64,000 nucleotides of DNA from assembly GCA_037176705.1 (NCBI GenBank), contig CM073885.1, positions 160,260,290 to 160,324,289 on the forward strand, in the 5' to 3' direction. Below the pieces are notes generated by a model that was not told the DNA's origin, ran no database searches, and worked only from the letters and a program-made list of their open reading frames with translations. This document shows, piece after piece, positions 12,301 through 25,222 of this stretch; position 1 is the stretch's first letter, and each line of letters starts with the position of its first letter. The DNA comes from Molossus alvarezi. Its lineage: Eukaryota; Chordata; Mammalia; Chiroptera; Molossidae. The translations under genes were made by a program, and so were the position numbers.

Positions 12301-15300
12301 GAAGAAGCCCTTGTACTAAAATACTCTGGTAATATTAAAAGGGTCTGTAGTTCAAAGATAATTATTTCCTCAACTATGGAAGATCATTTAATGCAGTACT
12401 AAGTTAATTAGTCCTGCTACACTTTCAGTATTCCTTACACTGTGATTCACAAAATGAGACACATTTCCATATCGGGCTGCATCCACTGTGAATTCATCAG
12501 ATTCATAGTCCAGATCAAAGAGGTATGTGATTCCTTTGTTGTCATATAACTGCCCCCGTCTTTCAGCTTCTTCACTTGTGATTACCTAAAAATTAAAAAC
12601 TATAGTATATTATAGAGCTATTGCTAAACTGAAAAAACTCTCATCCATAAATCTATTAACATATTAGAGGCTACAAATGCTTAAAAAGAAAGTAAAGCGT
12701 CATCAAAACACACATTCACGAGCTAGACAGAAAGGTTGGAAAACAAAGGAGGAGAAATGATGGGGCTAAAGAATTATAAGTGTTTAAACAGGAATTAGGA
12801 CAACTCAACAATTAACAAGTTGAAACCATGTACTACTTTGATTCTAAGCTACTGAGATGTTCAAAAAGCTACACAACTTTAGTTCTCTGTAGGACATAGA
12901 ACGCAAAGCAGTAAGTTTACAAGTATATACGCTATAAAGGGATATTTTTCCTACAACTAATCTGTGTGCAGTTACAAATGGAAACTTATTACAAAATAGA
13001 GGAGAGAAGGTATGTTATATTTACAGTCAACTGTATGGAAAATTTCGTTTTATAAGAATAGGTTGTCTTCATGAAATTTGGCAGTTCAAAACCATCATTT
13101 ACAGATCTACTCTTAACAACACAGATTTACCACATGCTCAGCTTAAGAAATAAAAGATGTCTACAGTGATTTATGGTGTCAACCAGATTTTAGCTGTTGC
13201 ATTGATTAAGCCAAAAAAGAGAAAAATGAGTTATACAAGATCTAGTATCCTAAACAGTGATTTATAATAATCTGCCATTGTCTAAAAAAAATATGGATCC
13301 AACTTAATCTCAAAGTTAGGTGATCCAATTCCAAACAAGTTTTAAAAGTCAGATTTGACAACCCCAGATATGCAGCCATACTCATATTTTTCTAGTCACA
13401 AAGTAAACCACTCTTCAGTTGGAGGAAGTGTAGTGCAGGGGTGAAGTGCACTGATTTTGAAGCCTTGGTTTTGAATCTTGGCTCTTCTTTACTACTAAGT
13501 GACCTTGGGCAAGGTACTTAACTTCTCTGTGCCTCAGTTTCCTTGTCTATAACAATGGAGATGATACCACTACCTCGGAGTTGAGAGAATTAATGTGTTC
13601 ATTCATAAGGTGCTTAGAATAGTAAGTGGTACATAGGAAACATTACTTTTGTATATATGTACATTATATGTATATAAATAAATTTGTTTAGTATTTGGTA
13701 ATGTACAAAATCATCTTTGTAGCTGAGTTACAGATGCAAAGGTTTTGGATTTTCTTATGGACACATTAAATGCTTTTACGTTTATCCTACAAAACTTGCC
13801 CATGAAGCACTGGTCTACTCTACAGTATTTTTCAAGTTGAGCTAAAATTGAGTTGTGGCAAATAAACTTAACCAATATTTGGTCAAATGAATGAAGTAAA
13901 TTATAATTTAAAAGTTTCAAAGTTAGCCTGGCTGGTGTGGCTTAGTGGTTGAGCATTGACCCATGCACCAAGAGGTTGCTGTTTCGATTCCTGGTCAGGG
14001 CACATACCCAGGTTGTAGGCCCAATGCCCAGTAGGGGGCATGCAGAAGGCAGCCAATCAATGTTCTCTCTCATAGATGTTTCTCTCTCTCTCTCCGTCTC
14101 CCTTCCTCTCTCTCTAAAATCTATAAAGAAAAAAAAGTTTCAAGTATGTGTTTAGATCCAATTTTCTTCTTAGGAATTTTGTGTAAAAATAGTTGTCATA
14201 CTTTGAAATTTATAAATACCACTTCCATTAACTATAAATAGGTGTTTGTTGAAAGATGACTGTATCTTTTTTATTTATCAATATTTATAATTTTTATTCA
14301 AGTTTATATATATATATTTTTAAATGTATCTTTATTGTTGAATGTATTACAGATGTCCCTCTTTTCCCCCCCTTGACCCCTTGCTATTGGACTCTTCTCT
14401 TAAATCTGAAATTTCTGCATATTTGCACATTATATCAATATTTACCAAATATTTGTTACTGAGGTAGAAAGCTAGCCTTTCAAAAGTGTAAATCTTCCAC
14501 ACACAGTATTTGCTACGTGATAAGTTGAACGTACCTCTCCAACATATTCCATGACAAAACTCATTCTTTTAATCTTCACAAGGGTTTTTACACCCCAGCC
14601 GCAGCCATTGCTAGTTCGAAAGATGCAAAGTGAATACTGCGTGCCTTTTTGTACAATCCTATTGGGACAATCAGGTCCACACTGACATCTTGAGTTGCAT
14701 TCATAAATAGGGGTACCAGGTGGGATTTTAATTTGTTGGTTTTTATTGTAAGCCAAAAGAACTCCAGCTTCAGCAGGACAACATTTCTCAAAGAAGCAAT
14801 CTGTGCATGAACAACCGAAGGTAGCTTCATTTACTAAGCTGATTCCAGGAGTAGGTTTGTATTCATTAATGTAGTAGAAGTCTGAAGGTGGGCCCTCTAA
14901 GTCAACAGTATTTTCAACAAAAATCATTCCTTTATGATTTTTTCTTCTGTTGAGTTCATCTTGCCATCTCTGCAGAGCTATCCTTTGTTTAGCCTTCTTT
15001 ACAATGTATTCAGCAATGGCAGGTTTCAAAGTTTTGTTATTGTTTAGAGTTATTGCTTTGCCTTTCTTTACACGAGATAAATAATTATGCTTGTCATTAG
15101 AGAATTGCTGAAGTAGTAATGGGCACTTGAGATTTTGCAAAGGTTCCCAAGTATTTGTAGAATCTGGCCATCCTTTCCATTTTACAAGGTAATATTCCAT
15201 ATCCTTAAAATACAAAAGAAAATGCATATCAGAATATGACAGCCCCATTTAAAATTGTTTAATATTGTAAAGAGTAAGGTATGTATTATCATTTTTCTTA

Positions 15301-18300
15301 ATAAAGTTCAGAATATATAGTCACAGATTTCTAGCCATTGAGTATAGATCTTAAAAATAAAACTATTTTTCTTTATATTACATAAAGTTACAGAATTTAG
15401 ATGTGGAAGAATATGTTTGGCCTTAGGCAAATGAATCAAGTCTACAGAAAAAGTACAGAAACTCATGAATATTTTACCAAACAGTGATTAAGCTAAACTA
15501 AAAAAGTATTCATCCTGTTCATGAAAATGACTAGTCCCAAAACTAACCTACATTAGAGGCTTACTTGGCCAGCAGATGTAGGTATCCTCTAAGGTATGTA
15601 ACTTAATATTTTACACTAGATACGAGGGAAGTTCTATTTCTCAATGTCATGGGCACACAAAGCCTAGCTGTTCTAGAGATAACACCGTCTACTACAGTCT
15701 TTAGCCACATGTAGCTATTGAGCACCTGAAATGTGGCTAAATCCAAATTGAAATGTGCTTTAGGTGTAATACACACTGAATTTCAGACTTAGCACAAAAT
15801 GTAAAACATTTCTTAATTTTAAAAAAATATTGATTATACATTGAAATATTTTGGATTTACTGTATTAAATATATTATTGAAGGCAATTTCACCTGTTTCC
15901 TTTTGTTTAGTGTGGTTACTAGAAAATTTAAAAGTATACATGCGTAGGTCATCTTATATTTCTATTGGACAGCATGATTCCAGAGACTTCTTACGTTTAG
16001 ACTCAATGATTGCATTAGGTAACAGGCAATTCAAGCCACCAAAGATCAAATGTTTTGATTTATCCCTCAGACTACTGTTGACCAGCATGGTACCTAGAAT
16101 CTAGTCTTCCTACCTAGTGACTTGACTGTTTTCTTCCCTTAAAGTTGGATAGTCAAGTGTGTATAATAAAAAAATTCTGAAGTACATAAAGTCTCTCAAT
16201 TTTTTCTTTGTCCTCTGGAATAACCAACACATATCCATGTGCCCTTGGGTAAAATGCCTTCTAAAATAAGAAAGTAAGCCCTGGCTGGTTTGGCTCAGCG
16301 GTAGAGCTTCAGCCCACAGACCAATGAGTCATGGGATTGATTCCGGTCAAGGGCAGGTACCTCGGTTGCAATTCATCCTCGGCCCTGGTTGGGGTCATGT
16401 GGGAGGCAGCCACTCAACATGTCCCTTTCACATCAATATTTCTCTCTCTCTTCCTCTTTCCCTCCCACTCTATCTGAACAAAAATGGAAAAATGTCCTCG
16501 TGTGAGGATAAAATAAAATATGAAAAGAATTAATTTGCATTCTACCATTTTTAATTAATAGATAATAAAATCTTAACTGTGCTACATTTATTTTTCCCTA
16601 AAATTTTTAATAAAGTTTTTATTATAAAGTAAGAATGTCCATGACAGCTGTTTTATGATTCATAATTTAATAAGGCCAAATGACCTGGAAGGTCTAGGAA
16701 ATGTGATGTTAGACATAGTAAGGAGGCATGAATTGGGCTGAGGAACACTGAGATAGCTTTGAAGGAGTAGATCTACTTAGTGAGTGAGCTTATTTTCTCC
16801 TCACCATCTTCATCTTAATGTTTGTTATATTCCTATGCAACAAACAGTAATGTTTATTAAAAGAACTTTGCTTTACACAGTTGGTGGGAATGCAGACTGC
16901 TGCAGCCACTGTGGAAAACAATATGGTGTTTCCTCAAACAATTAAAAATGGAACTGCCATTTGACCCAGTGATCCCACTTCTAGGAATACACCTCCTAAG
17001 AATCCTGAAACACCAATCAGAAAGAATATATGCACCCCCGTGTTCATAGCAGTGCTAGATCTGGAAACAGCTCAAGTGCCCATCAGTCAATGAGTGGTTA
17101 AAAAGGCTGTGGTACATTTACATAATGGAATACTATACAGCTGTAAAAAAGAAAGATCTCTTACCCTTTGAGACGACATGGAGGGAACTGGAGAGCATTA
17201 TGCTAAGCAAAATAAGCCAGTCAGAGAAAGACAAATACATGATCTCATTTATTTGTGGAATATAATGAACAAAATAAGCCAACAAAATAGATCCAGAGAC
17301 ATGGAAGTAGGAAAGAGACTGACAAATCTCAGAGGGAAGGGTTGGGTGGGGGATGGCGGGGGAGAAGAGATAAATCAAAAAACTTACATGCATATATGCA
17401 TAACCAATGGACACAGACAACAGTGTGGTGAAGGTGGGGAGGGGGGATGAGAGTGAGGAGGAGGGTGTCAATGGAGAAAAAAAGGAGGACATCTGTTAAT
17501 ACTTTCAACAATAAAGATAAATTCATCTGTAACAAAAATGAATTAATAAAAATTGGAAAAAAACAATAATGATAAATTTTTAAAAAGAAGTATAAATTGG
17601 TAGTTACAGTATAGTCATGAGGATATAAAAGTACAGCATAGGAAATATATTCAATAATACTGTAATAACTATGTATTATGGTGCCAGGTGGGTACTAGAT
17701 TTATCAGAGTGATCACTTTGTAAGTTATAAAAATGTCTAATCACAGAGTTGTACATCTGAAACTAATATAACGTTGTACATCAACTACAACAGAAAAATA
17801 AAAGATCTTTTAAAAAGAAAAAACTTTGCTTCTTTATAAAAATGGTCAAAATGTTTTGTTTTTAAAAAAGTGCTTAAATTATGGTGTGAGGATAAGCACA
17901 AAAACTGCACTTCCACAGAAATCTATATTGTGATTCCTGGAAAAAAAAAAAAAAAAAAAGCCTAGACATATTTGTTAGTCAATTTGGCTCACTAAGATGT
18001 AACATGGATTTCTCCCTCCTGTCAGGTAACTAAAATTTGGGATTGTTGTTGAGCAGGTATCTGCTCAAGAACAATGAGACCCACTTGGCAGTATCTAACA
18101 TCTATTTCCCTTAATTATAAAAGCGTTTTAATTTTTCTGATTCTAGAACAAAGCAATGCAACCTTGCTTATCTTCTTTTCCTGCTACAGCCCTGGGCTGT
18201 GCCAAAAGTTGCCAGCAAAAAAGGAAAGAAACAGAAACACTGGCTTCAAGTCAGATGATTAAGCTAAATTCATCCTTCAGCAAAACTAAAAAGACCATAT

Positions 18301-21033
18301 CACTGAAGTCTGCTCCCAAAATGAGTTACTTGCATTTTTAGTGACTAAGCTTTGTATTTAATCACACTGGTACCTACATAACTTATGAATGGTCAAGATG
18401 CTTATAAAACATGAATGTCTTTGGCAACAGTATAAAATATTAGTAATATGCAATTTCTACTTTGTAGACTTGTCTTTTATTTTATATGCGTATTTTTCTT
18501 TTAAAATCCAAGAGATGTTTGCATTTTGAAAAAAAAACTTTCAACAGAAAAAAGTTTGACTTAACAAATTCGATTGACTCAACACCCTAAAATTCCAAAT
18601 AAAAGCCAAAAGTTTATAAGACCCATATCTTATATCAGTATCTTATTCATTCTGATATACAATCAACTCTTGATTACCCACAGAAATGGAAGTCATAATA
18701 ATAATCCATAAATAACTCCTGTATAATTTGAATTGCATCATATGAATTTTTTCTTAAAGACATTTCCCCCTATTTTGCCATAGGTTAAATTCGTTCAAAT
18801 ATTTTAGTATCTGTAATGAATATGTGAAAATTTGTCACCAGAGTGTGATGAAATGTAAGGTAATACTAGCTTCAGAAGAAAAATCTCACTGAAAAAAGAA
18901 GGCAATAATATGTAAAACAAAAGTAACAATGCAAAACAGTACAATTTTAACTGCAAAAATGAACAGACAATAAATACCACTAGACTATAAAGAGGGAAAT
19001 TACTATAGGTCAATCAGAAAAAGGCACAGAAGAAGTAGAACAAACTTTACTGTGAAAGACTGATAGAATTTGTTGGGAACAGGGCAGGCAGGCTGAAAAA
19101 CAGGAGCAAAAAGCCTGAAGCTAAGATCTGCATGAAGTATTCAGAAAACATGAAGAGATGGATTTGGTTAGTTTTAAATTTCAGATATTAAAGTGAGAGA
19201 TAAAACTGTAATGGAAAGGCAAGAGAAAATTTAACAAAGTCTTGGACACCTGACTAAGGCATCTGAACTTTTATTATAGGCTAATGTTCTTTACAATTCG
19301 TAGAAACCATGATGTTACTGTGGGGAGCTTCATTAAATACAAATACATTTAATTCTATATTGTTTTGGAATTATTTTACCAATCTTCTAATTGCTAAGCC
19401 AATGACTCTTTAGTCCTCATCTGTTTTGACTCTTCTCCTTGGGCTTTGATATCACAATTCTCTCTACACACTAGTTCCTTTTCTGCCTTCTTTGCTGAGA
19501 TCACTATCCCTGCCCATCATTTAAAAACAATGCAGATACTAAAGGCTCTGTCTTTGGCTCCTTTCACACTAAATAAATGATTGCCCCTTTTGACAATCTG
19601 AAGAAAGCTACGAACCTTTCCTTAACGAAAGTCTCATGTGTAATATTTTGGGTAATTTCAGGTTATTTGGATTTCAAGTTAAAAATTCCTGTTCTAAATG
19701 TTCTCTTGGGGGCAATTTTGTCACTTTAATGGTTTTACTTATATGCTGATGACTCCCAAAATTTTATGTGCAACCCAATATATCCTATAGCCTACTGGAT
19801 GTCCAACAGGTTCCTAAATCAATCTATCCACATGGAACTCACTGCTGTCCTTTCCAAACAGATTATTTCTGTTCTGTATTCCCCATCAAGAGGAATCTTA
19901 TCCATCTGCCTAGTTACACAAGTTGAAAACCAGGAGGTCAATCTCAATTCCTTCTCAATCCAATCCATCATAGTCTTTAGATACTTGTTCCTGTCCATCT
20001 CTATTACCTATGGTTACTTCAGGCCTTCAATTCTTGCCTGGATTATTCCATTAATCTCCTAACTTGTTTCCCTGCCTCCAGACTGACAACAATCTGTCCT
20101 TTTTTTAAAAAAATAATTTATTTTTGTTACAGATGTTTCTCCTTTCCCCCCCTCTGATTCCCCCCCAATCTATTCTTCTTTACTATAGTTTTATTTTAAT
20201 AATAACAAAAATCCACTGTATTGTTATTTTCTTACTTAAACATTTTATAGGCTTCCCCACCACCTAAAGAATTAAATTTTCCTATTATAAACAAAGACCA
20301 TTCTTGATTGGGTCTCTGATGCCTCTCTGCCTCAGTCTTCAATTATGGCCTCATTCACACACCACCCTCTGGCCACGTTGAACAGCTGTTAAGTACTTGA
20401 ATTTAACAGGTCTTTTCATATCCTTCTGTTACTTCATTCACAAAGTTCTCTCTAATTAGAATGGCTTCTTCCATTTGCCTAATGAATATTGCTTATTTTA
20501 GTCTCATCTTTTACATGTAGAAAAACCTACTCATCCATAAAACTCAGTTCAAATGTCATCTCCTTCAGCAAAGTCTTTCCTGCTTCTCTTGCTTAAGGAG
20601 GATTGATCACTGCCAATCCTGCATTCCCATTTCCAATCTAAACTATAAACTGTAGGAAAAAATGGAATCTTATTCTTTGTAGCCCCAGAACCAAGCACAA
20701 CTGCCTACTACATCTTAGGCTTTGATTAAATTATTTCTGAATATCTAACAAAAATGACTACCAACATGTATGCAAGATAAAAATTACAATAGTGCCCTGG
20801 CCGGTTTGGTTCAGCGGTTAGACCGTCGGCCTGCGGTCCTGAGAGACCCGGGTTCGGTTCCCACTAAGGGCGCGTACCTTGGTTGCAGTTTGTCCCCGGC
20901 CCTGGTCGGTTGTGCGGGTGGCAGCCACTCGATGTGTTCCTTTCACATCGATGTTTCTCTCTCTCTCTCTCTGTTCCTCTCTCTCCCTCCCACTCTACCT
21001 GAACAAAAAATGGAAAAATGTCCTCGGGTGAGG

Positions 21034-21069
<36 letters not shown>

Positions 21070-24000
21070 TAGTAATTATAGGAATCCTTCAACTACAAGC
21101 TGTTAAACTTAACCTGGAGATAATTAATTCATGTTTTTCAATATTTGTTCTGAAATCTGTCTATAGCCAATAAGTGGTAGCAAGCATAAAAACTTATACA
21201 TACACACACACATACACAGAGAAAATAAATGTGTGTGTGTAGCAACAAAAAACTATCTTCCCATTAGCTAATTGTTTTCTGCAAGTTCTGAAATAATCAC
21301 CATATTCAATATTAGTGATAGAATAGCTTGAATCTGATTACGATAACACCAGTGTTCCATGGGAGCACAGTTTGACAATTGTAATGGTCAATAAAAAGTC
21401 AATGGATTTTCATGCCAGTAACTGACAAAGAGTAGGAATTGTGAGAGCTGGTTAGAAGCCCAAGACTGACACAAATGAGCAACATGACCTTGGAAAAGTC
21501 CTTTCTTAGACTTCTGTTTTCCTGACCTCTAAATTTTGAATTTTAGTCCAATGATTTCTGTTATTCCAGTTCTTAACAAACCATTCTAAGTGCAATCAGC
21601 CTTTTAGGAATATTAATGTATTGTTTGATGAAGAATACTCTGTTTTTATGTACCATGTAGTATCGTGGTGGTTCTAGAAACACAGAATTACCTGGATACC
21701 TTAAGAAGGCAATTTCTTAATATTTGCTTATTAAGGGAGAAGCCCTGCCAAGGTACATGGGGGTTCTGGTTCTCCACTGATGATCTAAGTATGTTAATAA
21801 AGAGTACCCACAGTTCAGTCAGAAATTTGTCTGCATAAAGGAATGACATGGCAAAAAATGGCACGGAAAAATCAAACAGCACTGAGACTGACTACCGCAA
21901 TTTACATCCTGTAAATTCAACTGGACTCCAGTACGAACTCATATTAGTAAGCACTCTGTTTTCCCCCCAGTTAGCATTCTTTCCACTTCCTAAGTTAGCT
22001 ATTTCAGATCTCCTACACTTTGCTCGAAGTCCCATCCCACTATTTTCCTGAACTTTGCTCCTAATGCAGAGAGAAAATAGAAACCACCAGGCATAAGTTC
22101 CCTTAACTTCCACACTTCCATGGACATTTAACTAGAGAAGGTGGATGCAGACACAACATAAGAGATGTACTACTTCTTCCACCAATTATCCCTTCTCTCT
22201 CGTCTCTTCTGCTTCTCCCTCTCTACAGTTCTCACTAGCATTTAAACCTCCCTTATTTTTAAAAAGCAAAACTGAACTAAATCTCCCTTGATATAAATGC
22301 TTAAATATGTAACAGATCTCTAAAAGATATGATAAATTACTAAAAGAGACTGGAGACTAAGGTTACAGGGGTAGAAGAGTTTTCAGTATATGGCCTTTTA
22401 TAACTTTCAATTTTAAAAATCACATGCATATATTACCTACTCAGATTTATTTTAATAAAAAAATTAAATCTATAAACACCCCTACACCTTACATCACTTC
22501 CTTCTATTCTTCAAAGCTGGAATTCTTCAAAGAATTGTCCATACTATTTAACTCTTTCTCACCTCCAATTTATTTTTTAATTCATTCTATTTTGGTGTCT
22601 TCTACCCATGCCACAGAAACTGCTCCGAGGGCATCAATGATCTTTCCATTGCTCAATCCAATGATTACTTCACAGTTCTTTGACCCACTGGTTACTACTC
22701 TATGCTGCTGACATTATCTTTCAGACTTCCATGACTTACTCTTCCAGTTTTCCTCCTACCTTTCTTACCAGTTTGTCTCAATCTCTGACAGTTCTTCTTG
22801 TGACTTTTCCCTTCCTATTCCTCCATCCTTGTGTTTCTCTCTTCACATTTTCTGTGCTTGGATTACTCCAATAGTCTCTTTACTATCAATCTATCCATGG
22901 CACGACAGCTAGAGTAATATTCTCAACACACACATCTTATGTCATTCCCCTGCTCAAAACTACTAAATGTTTCCCTATTGCTCTTAAGATAAAGTCCAAA
23001 ATTCTCTTCTTGGCCTATAAGGAGTTGCATTTCTGGGTCCGGCCTATCCTTCCAGCCTCATTTCAATCCCTCTTGCTAACTACGTTCCACTCATACTTTC
23101 TATTCCTTGAAGAAGTCAGGTTCTTTTCTGCCTCAAAACCCTTCTCTACTTACCTTTTCATCCTTTGACACTAAGTTTAGACATCAGTTCCTCATGGACA
23201 CCTGCCCAGTTTCTGCAGGATAAGTTCTATCCTTCTGTTACATTAGCACTTACCTCAATTATAATTAAGTGCTTTGTACAATGATATTTAAGGTATTTCT
23301 ACCATCACTAAAAGAGAAATGTCATAATACCAGGGGCGATATCTCTGTGTCACTCATTGCTGAGATCCCTACTGCCTAGCATATGATGCAGTTGATGGCC
23401 AATGATTATCTATTGAACTAATGAATGGGTAACTATATCTATCCCTAGGGTTTCAATTGCTATCTTTTTGCCAATTACTTCAAGATCTATATTTCCAGTT
23501 CTCACTCACTCTTGATTAGAACCACATTTCCAACAATCTACTGGTCATCTCATCCTTAAATGATCTCAACCTTCTCCTCTTCCTTCTCCAAACCCAATCT
23601 AGTCCTCCTATCCTAATCCTCTTATATTCCTGGGTCTTGGTGAATAGTATTATTTACACTACTGCAAGTCAGAAACTCATGTTTTTCTAGATCCTCACTG
23701 CCAGGTCCCCACCCAACTCTCTAACCACTAGACCACCGTGTTATATATTTCACATCCTTCATAATTTAAAAAAAATCCACCTACTTTTCTTCATTTCCAC
23801 TGTTATTACTTTAGTTCAAGCGCCATCATTTCTTGCCCGAATCACTGGAACAGCTTTCGAAAATGTGTAAGTAGTGTGTGTGACATTCCCCTTCCTGCCA
23901 GTCTACTTCCTTACTGCATAGAAAAAACTCTCTGAATTACATATCTGATTGTGTCACTCTTTTTAAACCGTCCAAATGACTCCCATTGCTGTAAAATGGC

Positions 24001-25177
24001 TGAAAGCTCCTTCACTCATATTTTATTCTCTCCCACACCCCTATCCCACTCTATTTTCTCTATTAAAGCCATAATGAAATTATAATACTTACCTGTTCAG
24101 TCCCTGTTGGGTATCACCTCTTCTGGGAAGCTTCCTGTGACCTGGCCTAAGAATATTTCCCACAGATCTTATAATAATGTCTTCCATAGCACTTACTGTA
24201 CTATATTGCAATGGATGACATACTTATCAATCTTTCTCACTAGGCTATGAGTTCCTTAAAGTGAGGAACAGTTTCTTATTAATGTTTATTTTCCCAGTGC
24301 CTAATGTAGTACCTGACATACAGAAGAAAATCAAATGTTTATTAAGTGAGACTACAGAATGAAGAAACAGAAGACATTAGTCAATAGAGTGTGACTATAA
24401 TATAAGCATGAAGTTATGACCTCGTCCAATAGTGACTGTGAGGACTAGAAAAATCACTGAAGCAAAAGCCAATTCAAGTCATTAACCACGAACTAGATAC
24501 CCATAATGTACTAGAAACTACAGTAAGACATAGTCCTGGTACTTAAATGGCTGACAATTTAGCAGAGAAGTTATAAAACAAAGCTATAAAATGTGAAAGT
24601 TCTAGAAAAATTATAAGAACAGTACTTTGTAAGTCCTGAAAATAATGCAATTAATTTTACTGGAGGTGTGAAAGGAAAGAAGGCCTTATAATAGGTAGCA
24701 ACCTTTCAGCTGAACCTTGCAAGTCAAGTAGAATTTTGCCAAGGAAAGAAGGGTAATTAATAGTGTTCCAAAGAGGGAACTCGATGAGAAATGCAAAAGG
24801 GCATGCACAAGGAATTAGAATTTAAGCTATGCCTGTTTTTAAGCTATGTTCCTAATGCTTAGAAGAGTGCCCAGCTTACAGTAGGTTGTCAGTAAATCTT
24901 AGCTTTATGAAAGAATTTACAAGTATTTCAATGTGGATAGAAAGTAGAATATGTGATAAGACATGAAGCTGACTAGATGATAAAGAACCTCAGTCCAAAG
25001 GGTCTCACCTTAAAGTGGTAAACAACAGGGAGCCATTAAAGGCCAGAAACAACTGTAATGAGTTTGAGGAATATGATATTGAGACAGTGTCCTTTATGAA
25101 CTAAGTGGGAAAACACAAGAAAAAGACAGGGTCATAAGATCTTTCACCTGCCCTGAATCAATCAATCCCCCCCCCCC

Positions 25178-25222
<45 letters not shown>

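Noticed and set aside
14472..15248. SUV39H2 exon 3 ORF extended at both ends as a single-exon gene
   Set aside because: The extra residues come from intron sequence; splice sites at 15203 and 14535 match the known protein exactly.
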